Below, in pieces: positions 47,231-57,485 of a DNA stretch of 64,000 nt. The notes under the pieces were generated by a model that worked only from the letters and a program-made list of their open reading frames with translations, searched no databases and was not told where the DNA came from. This DNA comes from Williamsia muralis NBRC 105860 (lineage in GTDB: Bacteria > Actinomycetota > Actinomycetes > Mycobacteriales > Mycobacteriaceae). Position numbers and translations under genes: made by a program. Location of the stretch: NCBI RefSeq assembly GCF_001598915.1, contig NZ_BDAP01000003.1, positions 496,001 through 560,000 of the forward strand, in the 5' to 3' direction. Within the stretch, counting starts at the first letter, position 1. Each line of letters starts with the position of its first letter.

Positions 47231-48466
47231 ATGTACGACGTAATCGTGGTCGGCACCCGGGTTTCGGGATCGTCGGTGGCAATGCTGTTGGCACGCAGTG
47301 GGCTCAAGGTACTCGCGGTCGACGGGGCAACATTCCCGAGCGACACGGTCTCCACCCATTACATCCACCAGGCCGGGCTGTCCCGACTGCAGGATTGGGG
47401 ATTGCTCGACCGGGTGATCGCCAGCGGCTGCCCGCCCATTCGGCACCTGAACTTCTCTTACACCGACATCGCACTGAGCGGAATGGCAGACCCGATCGAC
47501 GGAATCGATGCCGTGTACTGCCCTCGCCGGACTGTGCTCGACTCCATTCTCGTCGACGCCGCACGCGAAGCCGGCGCCGAGATGATCGAGGGATTCACTG
47601 TGCGCGACCTGATCTTCGAAGGTGATCAGGTGGTGGGTATCCGCGGCAGCCGCGCCGGTGGATCCACCGAAGAGTTCAGAGCCGCCTTCGTGGTCGGAGC
47701 CGACGGCGCGAACTCCACTGTGGCCAAGCGTGTCGACGCCCAGAAGTACGACCAATCGGCCGGCGCATGCTTCGTCTACTACTCGTACTACTCCGGCCTC
47801 GACTGGGGCATGCAACATCGCACCGGCTTCGGGGAACAGCAGTTCGCCGCATGGCCGACGAACGACGATCTCTACCTTGTTGCCGTGATGCGCAAGCGCG
47901 ACCGTCTCAAGGAGTTCCGTAAGGACCCCGATACGAACATCCAGGAGATCGTGGACGCCATCGACCCGAAGTACGGAGAGAGCCTCCGTGACAACGGCAC
48001 CCGGGTGGAGCGGTTGCGGCCGATGACCTACCCGGACAACTACCGCCGTACCTCTTTCGGCCCGGGGTGGGCCTTGGTGGGCGACGCCGGCTATCACAAG
48101 GACCCGTTCACGGGCTGGGGCATCACCGACGCCTTCAAGTACGGCGAGATGCTCGCGCATCGCCTGGTGGAAGGCCTGGGCGGCCAGCGCCCGTTGTACG
48201 ACGCCCTCGCCTCCTACCAAGCCGACCGGGACGCCCAGAGTGCCGGGACGTACGAACTCACCAAGAGCATCTCGGAGCTCTCCTTGACCCCGTACTACGA
48301 CTCGGTCTTCCGGGCTGCGAGCAAGAGCCCTGAGTACACGACGAAGTTCTTCGGTCTCATCGCCGGTGGATACCCGGGTGAAGAGTTCTTCGCTCCTGAC
48401 AATCTCGCAGAGTTGTACGCGACCGTCGATCTGCCGGTCGGCGATCGGCACCTGGTCCAGGCATGA
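47231..48466 (+). CDS. FAD-dependent oxidoreductase of the lipid cluster
   Basis: 411 residues, para-hydroxybenzoate-hydroxylase fold. The N-terminal nucleotide loop DVIVVGTRVSGSSVAMLLARSG is the usual GxRxxGS variant of this subgroup; DTVSTHYIHQAGLSRLQDWGLLD and the second FAD motif WALVGDAGYHKDPFTGWGITDAF are complete. Relatives are monooxygenases, reductases (geranylgeranyl reductase type) and halogenases; the halogenase tryptophan motif is absent. A GGGAG site precedes the ATG. It opens the run FAD oxidoreductase-SGNH hydrolase-PfaA-PfaC-PfaD and probably hydroxylates or reduces the lipid chain (inference). Confidence 0.88.
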   Translation: MYDVIVVGTRVSGSSVAMLLARSGLKVLAVDGATFPSDTVSTHYIHQAGLSRLQDWGLLDRVIASGCPPIRHLNFSYTDIALSGMADPIDGIDAVYCPRRTVLDSILVDAAREAGAEMIEGFTVRDLIFEGDQVVGIRGSRAGGSTEEFRAAFVVGADGANSTVAKRVDAQKYDQSAGACFVYYSYYSGLDWGMQHRTGFGEQQFAAWPTNDDLYLVAVMRKRDRLKEFRKDPDTNIQEIVDAIDPKYGESLRDNGTRVERLRPMTYPDNYRRTSFGPGWALVGDAGYHKDPFTGWGITDAFKYGEMLAHRLVEGLGGQRPLYDALASYQADRDAQSAGTYELTKSISELSLTPYYDSVFRAASKSPEYTTKFFGLIAGGYPGEEFFAPDNLAELYATVDLPVGDRHLVQA

Positions 48467-49068
48467 GCGGCTACGGGCTATGTGCCATCGGCGACAGTTT
48501 CGTCGAAGGCCGGGGTGATGAGAATGCCGGTGGCGGCTTCCGCGGATGGGTTCCGCGACTTGCCGGCCAACTCGGCCTCCGCTCGGCCAAGGTCTGCAAC
48601 CTCGGCGCGCACGGCGCCACCAGCTCCGTTGTGGTCAGCGACCAACTAGAGCGGGCAGTCAGTGCGCGGGCACCGTTGACCGGAGTCATCGTGGGTGTCA
48701 ACGATCTTGTCAGCGACTTCGATCGAAATCGTTTCAGCGACAATGTGAGCACCATCTTCGAGACATTGAGCGCTGTATCACCGACCGTGTTCACGGCCAC
48801 CTACCCCGATATCCCGGCTCGTCTGCCGGTTCCCGCATCGTTCGCCGATCTGCTCCGCGAACGCTTCCAGTACGCGAACACCGTACTGGCCGACGTGTGC
48901 GACCGGACCGGAACAGTACTGCTCGACATCGCTGCCGACCGGCAGTGGGCGCGCAGTGACCTCTGGTCGGCAGACGGATTGCACCCCAATGCGCTGGGAC
49001 ACAGTACTTTTGCGCAATCCATCGCGGCAACCATCGCACGGCGTGCGGACACGGACCTCGCGGCCTGA
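48463..49068 (+). CDS. SGNH/GDSL hydrolase
   Basis: 201-residue esterase/lipase of the SGNH fold. Block I is AIGDSFVEGRGDE (catalytic Ser), block II glycine is in NLGAHGATSS, block III reads IVGVNDLVSDF (Asn) and block V is WSADGLHPNALGHSTFA (Asp and His). All catalytic positions are present. No signal peptide, so it acts in the cytoplasm. Start overlaps the FAD oxidoreductase stop; 29 bases separate it from the PfaA-like gene. It could release or edit acyl chains on the synthase; the substrate is unknown. Confidence 0.88.
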   Translation: MSGYGLCAIGDSFVEGRGDENAGGGFRGWVPRLAGQLGLRSAKVCNLGAHGATSSVVVSDQLERAVSARAPLTGVIVGVNDLVSDFDRNRFSDNVSTIFETLSAVSPTVFTATYPDIPARLPVPASFADLLRERFQYANTVLADVCDRTGTVLLDIAADRQWARSDLWSADGLHPNALGHSTFAQSIAATIARRADTDLAA

Positions 49069-49097
49069 CCCGATCGATCCTCGCACCACCAACTCCA

Positions 49098-52000
49098 GTG
49101 GAGACAGACGTGACACTCGCATCACCCCACGACACGGCGGGCCACGGCCCCGAATCGAGCAATCCCAGAAACGATTCGACGCCGTCCGATGTACCCGACA
49201 CCGAATATGTGAACCGGCGGTTGGCCGACACCCCGATCGCGATCGTCGGCATGTCAGCACTGCTACCCGGCGCCAAGAACATCCGAGACTACTGGCAGAA
49301 CATCGTCGACGGGACGGATTGCACCACCGAGGTGCCGCAGTCTCGATGGGACCTGGAGGACTACTACGACGCCGACAGGACTGCGCCCGACAAGACCTAT
49401 TCCAATCGGGGTGCGTTCATCCCGGACGTCGAGTTCGATCCTGTCGAGTTCGGTATGCCACCGAATCAGCTCGAGGTCACCAGCACCATGCAGACTCTGA
49501 GTCTCGGTGTTGTCCGTGACCTCCTCGGCGACGCCGGCGCCAAGGATTCCTCCTGGTACGACCCTTCCCGCACCGGCGTCGTCATCGGCACCACCGGTCC
49601 GGTGCCGCTGATGCACCCTCTTGCCGCCCGGCTGTCGACACCGGTCCTCAAGGCGGCCGCTCGTAGCTGTGGTCTCAGCGAGGCCGACACCGAGGCCGTT
49701 GCCGAAAAGTACGTGGCCGCCTTCGCACCGTGGGAGGAGAACTCGTTTCCCGGCCTCCTCGCCAACGTCGTCGCAGGGAGGATTGCGAACAGGTTCGGAC
49801 TCGGCGGTATGAACTGCACCGTCGATGCCGCCTGCGCCGCCTCGCTCGCAGCCATTCGTACCGCGATCGCGGAGCTGGTCGACGGCAGAGCAGACACGAT
49901 GATCACCGGTGGTGTCGACACCGAGAACTCGATCTTCATCTACCTCTGTTTCTCCAAGGTGGGCGCGCTGTCGCCTACCGGGCAGATCAGCCCCTTCTCC
50001 GACAACGCCGACGGCACGCTGCTCGGTGAAGGCATCTGCATGCTTGCCCTGCGTCGACTGTCGGACGCACGTCGGGACGGCAACAAGGTCTATGCGGTCA
50101 TCAAGGGAATCGGGTCATCGAGTGACGGACGATCCAACAGCATCTACGCTCCCCACGCCGATGGCCAGCGAGTGGCGCTCCAACGCGCTTACGACGATGC
50201 CCGCTGCGAGCCTTCGTCGGTCGAACTGTTCGAGGCACACGCCACCGGTACAGCAGTCGGTGACAAGACCGAACTCACAGCACTCGGAAAGATGCTGCGT
50301 GCCAACACCGATGAGGAGGCGTTTGCTGCGCTCGGTAGTGTCAAATCGCAGATCGGGCACACCAAGGGCGCAGCCGGTACAGCCAGCCTGATCAAACTGG
50401 CGCTGGGTCTGCATCACAAGATCCTGCCGGGCACCATCAACGTGAGTCGTCCCAACCCGGTCATCACAGATGGCGCGCCTTACTACGTCAACAGTCTCAC
50501 CCGCCCATGGGTGCTCGATCCACATCGCCCGGTGCGCAGGGCGGCGGTCTCGGCAATGGGATTCGGCGGCACGAACTTTCACATGGTCCTCGAGGAAGCC
50601 GATACGGACCGAAGTGGGGTGCGGACCTGGCACCAGACGCCGACGGCTTCGCTCTGGCACGCGCAGGACGTGCCGGCGCTCATCGAGGAACTCCAGAGCG
50701 GTTCGCCGGTCGATGGGGGCGACATCCCGGCAACCGACGCCAGAATCGGCTTCGTGTGGGTCGACGAGGAGCAGCGCAGCCGGCTCATCGAGGTCGCGTT
50801 GGAGACATTGGCGCGCGACGCTGACTCACCGGCCTGGAATCACCCAGAGGGCATATACTTTCGCCGACAGGCGCAGGCCGACCTCAAGGTGGGCGCACTG
50901 TTCTCCGGGCAGGGCAGCCAGTACGTCAACATGGCGGCCTCCTCGGCCATGAACCTACCGCCGGTGGCAGGGGCCTTTGATGACGCCAACGCCGCTTTCG
51001 AAGGTGTGGAGCGCCGACTCGGCTCCATCGTGTTCCCGCCTCCGGCCTTCGACGACGATGAACGGGCCGAGCAGGAGGAGCTCCTCAAACTCACCGAGCA
51101 TGCGCAACCGGCGATCGGTGCGGTATCGGTCGGTCAGTACAGATTTCTGTCAGAACTGGGCTTCACCGCGGAAACGTTCGGCGGACACAGTTTCGGGGAG
51201 CTCGGCGCGCTCTGGGCGTCCGGCGCACTGGAGACCGGGGACTACTTCCGGCTGGCGCGCGCACGCGGCGCCGCGATGGCCAAAGAATCGGGCTCAGACC
51301 GGGGAGCGATGCTGGCCGTTCGCGCTTCGCGCTCCGACGTCGACGAGCTGGTCGACCGCACCGACGACGTTTACGTGTGCAATCACAACGCCCCTGACCA
51401 AGTGGTGGTCGGTGGTGGCAGCGACGCCGTGGCGGATTTCGCCGAACAATGCGCTGAGCTCGGCTGGAACACAAGGACATTGCCGGTGTCGGCAGCGTTC
51501 CATACGCCGTACGTCGCACACGCCACCGGCACGTTCCGCGAGGCGGTGGACTCGGTCACCATCGGTGCCCCCCAGGGCGCAGTGTACGGAAACGATCCCG
51601 AACGTGTCTACGGACCCGATGCTGCAGGCAACGCCGACATCCTCGTCGACCAGTTGATGCACCCCGTCGAGTTCGTGGCGGTGCTCCGAGGTATGCGCGA
51701 CGCGGGCTGCACGACCTTCGTCGAGTTCGGACCCAAACAGGTGCTCACGTCTCTGGTTCGACGCACGCTGGGTGATGAGGTCATCGCGATTCCCACCGAC
51801 ATCGGACCGATGGGAGACGGAGACCTCGGGCTCAAACGGGCCGCGGTCGCTCTGGCGGTTTTGGGGATGCCGTTGTCCGGCATCAATCGGTATCAGGCCG
51901 AGCCGCCGGCCCCACCGCGCACGTCGGCGATGGCGGTCACCATCTCAGCACCGGAATTCGTTCCGGAAACCCGTCGTAAGGCGTACGCCGACGTACTGGC

Positions 52001-55000
52001 CAACGGCTATCGGATCAAGACGGTCGGCGCCGACGACATCGATGATCCCGTTCGACCCGATCCGGTCCAGCCCAATCCGCTCGGTGTCGACGAACACCCG
52101 ACGACCACACCACACACACCCGCAGAACGTCCTGAGGAGTTCACAGTGACACAACACCTTTCCCGCGCCGGGGACCCGAATGACGGTCACCTGAACTCGG
52201 CATTGAACCAGCACCTCGACACCCACCGCGAGTTCCTGGGGGCCCAACTCGGAATCGCTCGCGACCTCGCCGACGCGCTGCGTCGCGGCAACCTCGACGA
52301 CGGATCGATCCGGGCGATCGAAGCGGTCAGCAATCAGTCGGTGGCGTTGAGCGACAGCCATTCCCAAGCAGCACACGTGTTGGTCGGGCTCGCCGAACTC
52401 GAAGCAGGGCTGTCGCCCGAGACAACTGCGGTCCCGGCCCGCGCTCGGCGGTCTGTCACCGTTCAGTCGTCGCCGGCGCCCGCCATCTCCGCACCAGTTG
52501 ACACGGAGCCGGCACGGTCCGATCAGACGTCGAACGCCCCGGCCGCGCACACTGCTCGTCAGGACAATGTCGCACCGGTCAGCACCACCTCGACGCCTCC
52601 GGCCGAGCCCTCGATACCCGGTTCAGATCTGTCGGAGGCAGCCGCCGAGCCCTCCGCGGCCCCAAGCGTGCCGGCAGTGGACGGACACGAGGCTGCTGCC
52701 GACGATCTCCACACCGCCCTGCGGGAGGTCATCGCCGAAAAGACCGGGTATCCGGTCGAGATGATCGGCAGCACGATGGATCTGGAGTCCGACCTGGGCG
52801 TCGACTCGATCAAACGGGTTCAGGTGCTCGGAGCGGTACAGGAGCGGTTCCCGCACCTCCCGAGTCTGGGCCCCGAGCAACTCGGTGAGCTTCGAACGAT
52901 CGACCAAATCGTCGAGGTCATCTCCGAGGGGAGTGATGCTTACCCAAAAGCGCCGGCCGCGGTGGCGCCGCGGCTCACTGATCACGCCCTGACCTCAGAG
53001 CAGACTGATCCGATCGACGTACTTCCATCGGCCGAACGAACACCGGTCGAACTCGTCGCCCTACCTCGGATCGACCGCGCTGTCGACGTATTCACCACTG
53101 ATCCGACCGCATCCCTGTTCATCGTCGGGAACGTCAACTCCCGGCGCGTCGACGCGCTGTCCGAAGCACTGCGGGCACAGCGCTGGCGGGTGACAGGCTC
53201 ACAAGCGCACTCCGGCACCACCGGTTCGTCCGAGACTGCAACGGATCAGCCGACGGACTCGCAGGCTGACCTCTGCGTGGTGATCCTGGGTGAGCCGACA
53301 ACGATCTCAGAGGCTCAACAAGTTCTCTCCGACTCGATCCTCGCCATCAAGGCAGCCTCCAAAGCACTGATCCCGAAGGGCCGGCGCGCCGCGTTGCTGG
53401 CAGTCACCACCGTCGACGGTGCCCTCGGCTTCGGCGACCTCGATGTCGACCCGGTGGCGGCCATGGCCGCCGGCATCGGCGGTGCAGTGAAGACACTGGC
53501 TGCGGAACGCCCCGAACTGTTCTGCCGCGCAGTGGATGTCAATCCTCTGGTCGATCCGGACCAGTTCGCCCGGACGATCATCGACGAGTCACACGATTCG
53601 GCGGTCGACACCCTCGAGGTGGGTGTCGGTGAGCTGGGGGAGCGGCACACCCTGGTTCCCAGCGGGCACGGGGCCCCGGCCACAGAGTTGTCTGCGGTCG
53701 GTGAGGACTCGCTCCACGACATGTCGGTAGGCGCAAACGATCTCCTGGTGGTGTCCGGCGGAGCCCGTGGCGTGACCGCCCTCTGTGTTCGTGAACTGGC
53801 CGCCCGCACCGAAGCCCGCTTCATCCTTCTGGGGCGCACCGATCCTTCACCGGAGCCGGATTGGGCACAAGGAGTCGACGACGCCTCGCTACAGGGTGCG
53901 GCGATCAGGGCGTTGGCCGGAAGTGGACTGACGCCCCGCGACATCAACTCTCGCTGCGCCGGCGTACGGGCGGGACGCGAGATCCGGGAAACTCTGGACG
54001 CGCTGGGAGAACGTGGGCAATACCTGAGCGTCGATGTGACCGACGCCGACGCACTGCGCACTGCGCTTGCGCCCTACAGGCAATCGGTCACGGGCATCAT
54101 TCACGGCGCGGGCGTCCTTGCCGACTCACTGATCGCGTCGAAAGAAGATTCAGAGATCGCGCGGGTCCTCACCCCGAAACTGCGTGGAATCGACGCACTG
54201 ATGGACTCCTTGGACTCAGCCGCCGACGACTCGCCCGTCGAACACCTGGTGTTGTTCACGTCCGTGGCCGGGCTCTTCGGCAATCGGGGCCAGAGTGATT
54301 ACGCCACCGCCAACGAAGCCCTCGGGCGATTCGCGGTTGCCACCAAGCGTCGGCACCCGGAACGTCACGTCACCGCGATCGATTGGGGAGCGTGGGACGC
54401 CGGTATGGTCGATGACGTGTTACGGGCGCACTTCCGCGACAACGGGGTCGAATTACTCCACCCACGGGCCGGCGCAGTGGCTTTCGCAGAGCAGTTCTCG
54501 GTAGAACGCAGGGACGATGTAGTGGTCTTGATCGGTCCGACGCGTCCGTTGGCTTCCGGATCCGCCCCGGATCCGGTTGCCTTCACCGCACGCCGCGTCA
54601 TCGAGGATCTGGCGCGCCACCCGATCATCGAGGCGCACCGGATCGGCGAGAAGGTGGTACTCCCTGCCACTTTCGCACTCGGCGCGATGATCAACGTGGC
54701 GGAGAGAGCGTTGCCAGGTCGATGCGTCCGAGGGGTCAGAGACTTCCGTGTACTCAATGGCGTCTCCTTTCCGTCTGGTTCGACGGTCCCGCAGCTGCTG
54801 GTACATGCAGAGCCGACACGCGACGCGACCACGTTGTCGGTCCGGGTCACGAGTGTTGACGGCGAACGCCTCATCCCTCATTACGTCGCTCAACTCCTGT
54901 TGGCCGACAACGAGCCGCCGATGATCACAATTGATCCCGATTGGGGCCACGTCGGCAAGAACGCTCAGTTCATCTACGACGAGGGGCGGCAGTTCCACGG

Positions 55001-55412
55001 ACCAGCCCTTCGTGGGCTCGCGGAGGTCTTGGAGTTGTCCGAATCGCGATTGGTGGTCACCGCCTCGCTACCCGAAGCGGTTGTAGCGCTTGGTGCGTAC
55101 CAGGGAATGTTGCACAATCCGGTGCAAGCCGACCTGATCCTGCAGGTGCCACCGGTACTCGCACACAGCGCGCTGGGAGCGGCGTGCCTGCCGATGGGCG
55201 TGGGTTCCATTGACTTCTACCACCAACTGCCGACCGGCGAGGCATTCACCGTCGTCGCCGACAATCTCAGGCGCGATGCGTTGTCGGCCACTGTTGATGC
55301 GGTGGCGATCGCGCAAGACAACACAGTCTTGCAACGCTGGAACGACGTTTCGGTGGTCACCGCGCCTGACCTTTCAGCAATGTTCCTTGAGTCGGCCCGA
55401 CAGTGGAACTGA
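49098..55412 (+). CDS. pfaA: PfaA-like iterative fatty acid/polyketide synthase (KS-AT-ACP-KR-DH)
   Basis: 2104 residues, the core of the cluster. KS at about 46-500 with Cys246 in DAACAASLAA, His381 in HATGT and His421 in GHTKGAAG. AT at about 595-900 with Ser698 in GHSFGE. A disordered Pro/Ala/Ser/Thr linker (about 1100-1195). One ACP at about 1195-1280 with the phosphopantetheine Ser1237 in LGVDSIKR; PUFA synthases usually carry four to nine ACPs. KR at about 1450-1800 with the cofactor loop VVSGGARGVT and Ser1722/Tyr1735. A hotdog dehydratase-like domain fills about 1815-2104. It should run repeated extension and ketoreduction on a single ACP. No phosphopantetheinyl transferase gene or PfaB is seen. 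GTG start 29 bases after the SGNH gene. Confidence 0.93.
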   Translation: METDVTLASPHDTAGHGPESSNPRNDSTPSDVPDTEYVNRRLADTPIAIVGMSALLPGAKNIRDYWQNIVDGTDCTTEVPQSRWDLEDYYDADRTAPDKTYSNRGAFIPDVEFDPVEFGMPPNQLEVTSTMQTLSLGVVRDLLGDAGAKDSSWYDPSRTGVVIGTTGPVPLMHPLAARLSTPVLKAAARSCGLSEADTEAVAEKYVAAFAPWEENSFPGLLANVVAGRIANRFGLGGMNCTVDAACAASLAAIRTAIAELVDGRADTMITGGVDTENSIFIYLCFSKVGALSPTGQISPFSDNADGTLLGEGICMLALRRLSDARRDGNKVYAVIKGIGSSSDGRSNSIYAPHADGQRVALQRAYDDARCEPSSVELFEAHATGTAVGDKTELTALGKMLRANTDEEAFAALGSVKSQIGHTKGAAGTASLIKLALGLHHKILPGTINVSRPNPVITDGAPYYVNSLTRPWVLDPHRPVRRAAVSAMGFGGTNFHMVLEEADTDRSGVRTWHQTPTASLWHAQDVPALIEELQSGSPVDGGDIPATDARIGFVWVDEEQRSRLIEVALETLARDADSPAWNHPEGIYFRRQAQADLKVGALFSGQGSQYVNMAASSAMNLPPVAGAFDDANAAFEGVERRLGSIVFPPPAFDDDERAEQEELLKLTEHAQPAIGAVSVGQYRFLSELGFTAETFGGHSFGELGALWASGALETGDYFRLARARGAAMAKESGSDRGAMLAVRASRSDVDELVDRTDDVYVCNHNAPDQVVVGGGSDAVADFAEQCAELGWNTRTLPVSAAFHTPYVAHATGTFREAVDSVTIGAPQGAVYGNDPERVYGPDAAGNADILVDQLMHPVEFVAVLRGMRDAGCTTFVEFGPKQVLTSLVRRTLGDEVIAIPTDIGPMGDGDLGLKRAAVALAVLGMPLSGINRYQAEPPAPPRTSAMAVTISAPEFVPETRRKAYADVLANGYRIKTVGADDIDDPVRPDPVQPNPLGVDEHPTTTPHTPAERPEEFTVTQHLSRAGDPNDGHLNSALNQHLDTHREFLGAQLGIARDLADALRRGNLDDGSIRAIEAVSNQSVALSDSHSQAAHVLVGLAELEAGLSPETTAVPARARRSVTVQSSPAPAISAPVDTEPARSDQTSNAPAAHTARQDNVAPVSTTSTPPAEPSIPGSDLSEAAAEPSAAPSVPAVDGHEAAADDLHTALREVIAEKTGYPVEMIGSTMDLESDLGVDSIKRVQVLGAVQERFPHLPSLGPEQLGELRTIDQIVEVISEGSDAYPKAPAAVAPRLTDHALTSEQTDPIDVLPSAERTPVELVALPRIDRAVDVFTTDPTASLFIVGNVNSRRVDALSEALRAQRWRVTGSQAHSGTTGSSETATDQPTDSQADLCVVILGEPTTISEAQQVLSDSILAIKAASKALIPKGRRAALLAVTTVDGALGFGDLDVDPVAAMAAGIGGAVKTLAAERPELFCRAVDVNPLVDPDQFARTIIDESHDSAVDTLEVGVGELGERHTLVPSGHGAPATELSAVGEDSLHDMSVGANDLLVVSGGARGVTALCVRELAARTEARFILLGRTDPSPEPDWAQGVDDASLQGAAIRALAGSGLTPRDINSRCAGVRAGREIRETLDALGERGQYLSVDVTDADALRTALAPYRQSVTGIIHGAGVLADSLIASKEDSEIARVLTPKLRGIDALMDSLDSAADDSPVEHLVLFTSVAGLFGNRGQSDYATANEALGRFAVATKRRHPERHVTAIDWGAWDAGMVDDVLRAHFRDNGVELLHPRAGAVAFAEQFSVERRDDVVVLIGPTRPLASGSAPDPVAFTARRVIEDLARHPIIEAHRIGEKVVLPATFALGAMINVAERALPGRCVRGVRDFRVLNGVSFPSGSTVPQLLVHAEPTRDATTLSVRVTSVDGERLIPHYVAQLLLADNEPPMITIDPDWGHVGKNAQFIYDEGRQFHGPALRGLAEVLELSESRLVVTASLPEAVVALGAYQGMLHNPVQADLILQVPPVLAHSALGAACLPMGVGSIDFYHQLPTGEAFTVVADNLRRDALSATVDAVAIAQDNTVLQRWNDVSVVTAPDLSAMFLESARQWN

Positions 55413-55447
55413 CCACCCGGAACCACGCATCGAAGACAGGAAGATCC

Positions 55448-57484
55448 ATGGCACACATCCGCTTTGACGGCATTGTGTTCAATCCCGTACCTGCCAGACC
55501 CGCGGACGTGGTGGAGGCCGCGCCGAGATCCGCCGGCAACCGTACCCGCGAATCGCTCGCACCGCGAGAAACCGTGCCGGTGGGGGCGATGGCACCGCTG
55601 GCCGCAGTCCGAGACAGTGTTGTCCGTGCTCACCAAGCCACCATTGCTGCCGCGTCGGCTGTCGCACGGGCGACACTGCGCGATGGCCTCAACCCGGCAC
55701 CGAGACAACTGGGTGAAAAACCGTGGCTCGAGACCGTAGACACGTTCTCCACCACTCGCGCTGCCGAACTCGCTGCTGTGCGTTGTTTTCGACCTCTGGC
55801 CCGATCCGCCAAACGGGAGCTGTCCTCTGAAGACATCGATGTACTCACCCGCGGCGGGATCGAGCAGGTGTTCGGTCCGGCACACCGTCAAACCGCCACC
55901 GATCATGCGACCGGCCGAACCATCGCCGCGAACAGCATGTTGACGGTCGCGTCCCACGGACAGGTAGAGAGCATCGAAGGTCTCGAGTCGTCGCCACGCG
56001 GGGCCGACTTCGGCGGCCTCACAGTGAGGTACAACGGTGACCCCGTTGCGGCCGCACGGTCCGCGGCCGAGGTTTTCGGTGTGTTCGTTGGTCTGCATCT
56101 GTGTATGTCCGATTGCGTGGCCGAATCGCAGGCACACGGCACCGCACCGAATCCACCTTCGTCACAACGATTGTCATTGCGCGTGGTGGAGATCGATCTC
56201 GTCCCGATTCCGCATCTACGGGCGCGCGTGAGTATTGATGGGTCAGAGCCGTCCCGGGACAACGGTTTCGATGTCACCGTTGACTTCATACCTCGCAATG
56301 GTGTCGCATTGGGCCCCGGTACCAACGGTCACCTGCAGGACTGGACCGGACGCGTGGCGACAACTGGCCGGCAGGCACTGTTGAGCGAGTTCCACATGGC
56401 GCATCTGGCCCGCGGTGACCAGGGGATCGCGTTCGGACCCGAGTTCTCGCGCTACACCGGCAACCGGGCCACCCGGCTGCCCACGGGAGGGCTGTTGCTG
56501 GTCGACCGGGTCACAGAGTTCTCCGGCACACGAGGCAATTGGGACGCCGGTGCGGACTATCGCACCGAATACGACGTGCCTGCCGACGCGTGGTACCTGG
56601 AGGACACTGCAAACGGATCTGTGCCGCACTTCGTCTACATGGAGACCTCGTTGCAGGCCGCTCTGCTGATGGGCTACTACCTCGGCCCCACGCTCGGGTC
56701 CACAGAGACCTTGCGACTCCGAAACCTCGGCGGAACCGCCACCGTCAGTCGCAGACTCGACCTCCGGGGAAAGACGGTCGATCAGAGTTCGACGCTCGTG
56801 TCGACGACGCTGATGCCTGGGTCATCGCTGCAGAGTTTCGACTACTCCCTTCGGGTGGATGGAGATGAGTTCTACAGTGGCACGACCATGTTCGGGTATT
56901 TCAGCGATTCGGCCCTGGACAATCAAACCGGGCTCGACGCAGGACGCCATCGACCGAACTGGCTCGAGACACTGGAGTCGGCACCGCAGATACGCACCAT
57001 CGATGTGGCGGCACGTAGGGACCGGCGCGAACCGCTGTGCTCCACGGGGGCGTTGGCTCTGGTCGACCACGTCGATGTGGTCGACGGAGGTGGCCAGTAC
57101 GGCAAGGGGTATCTGCACATGACCCGCGACATCGAGGCAGACGAGTGGTTCTTCGACTGCCACTTCTACCTTGATCCGGTGATACCGGGTTCGCTCGGCG
57201 TCGAGTCGGTGATCCAGTGCATCCAAGAGTGGATGGTGGATGCCGGGATGCACCGGCAATGGCGTGACCCGCAGTTCCACATTCCCGAGAACGTGCCCTT
57301 CAACTGGAAGTACCGCGGTCAGTTCGTCCCGGACGACGGTCATTGTGAACTGGAAGTCCACGTGAAAGACATTCGTACCCAGGCGGACTCGGTTGTTGTC
57401 CTCGCAGACGCGTCGTTGTGGAAACCGGGGTTGCGCATATACGAACTCATCGACATCTCGGTTGAACTCAGGGAAGGGATCTGA
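55448..57484 (+). CDS. PfaC-like tandem dehydratase without KS or chain-length factor
   Basis: 678 residues. The C-terminal half holds two FabA-like hotdog domains in PfaC order: DH1 about 320-520 (IAFGPEFSRYTG, LLLVDRVTEF, YRTEYDVPADAWYLED, HFVYMETSLQAALLMGYYLG) and DH2 about 530-678 with His572 and Glu586 in CHFYLDPVIPGSLGVE and FNWKYRGQF. PfaC normally begins with KS and chain-length-factor domains; here they are replaced by about 300 residues of unclear fold (including GGIEQVFGPAH, possibly a worn hotdog). It should dehydrate, and perhaps isomerise, beta-hydroxyacyl-ACP made by the PfaA-like protein. ATG at 55448 after AGGAAG; a GTG at 55403 overlapping pfaA is an alternative. Confidence 0.88.
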   Translation: MAHIRFDGIVFNPVPARPADVVEAAPRSAGNRTRESLAPRETVPVGAMAPLAAVRDSVVRAHQATIAAASAVARATLRDGLNPAPRQLGEKPWLETVDTFSTTRAAELAAVRCFRPLARSAKRELSSEDIDVLTRGGIEQVFGPAHRQTATDHATGRTIAANSMLTVASHGQVESIEGLESSPRGADFGGLTVRYNGDPVAAARSAAEVFGVFVGLHLCMSDCVAESQAHGTAPNPPSSQRLSLRVVEIDLVPIPHLRARVSIDGSEPSRDNGFDVTVDFIPRNGVALGPGTNGHLQDWTGRVATTGRQALLSEFHMAHLARGDQGIAFGPEFSRYTGNRATRLPTGGLLLVDRVTEFSGTRGNWDAGADYRTEYDVPADAWYLEDTANGSVPHFVYMETSLQAALLMGYYLGPTLGSTETLRLRNLGGTATVSRRLDLRGKTVDQSSTLVSTTLMPGSSLQSFDYSLRVDGDEFYSGTTMFGYFSDSALDNQTGLDAGRHRPNWLETLESAPQIRTIDVAARRDRREPLCSTGALALVDHVDVVDGGGQYGKGYLHMTRDIEADEWFFDCHFYLDPVIPGSLGVESVIQCIQEWMVDAGMHRQWRDPQFHIPENVPFNWKYRGQFVPDDGHCELEVHVKDIRTQADSVVVLADASLWKPGLRIYELIDISVELREGI

Positions 57485-57485
57485 C

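Noticed and set aside
47201-48451. 416-residue minus-strand frame opposite the FAD oxidoreductase
   Set aside because: Antisense phase artefact without family features.
47231-48466. Flavin-dependent halogenase in the lipid cluster
   Set aside because: The characteristic halogenase tryptophan motif is absent; the protein fits the broader PHBH-like oxidoreductase group.
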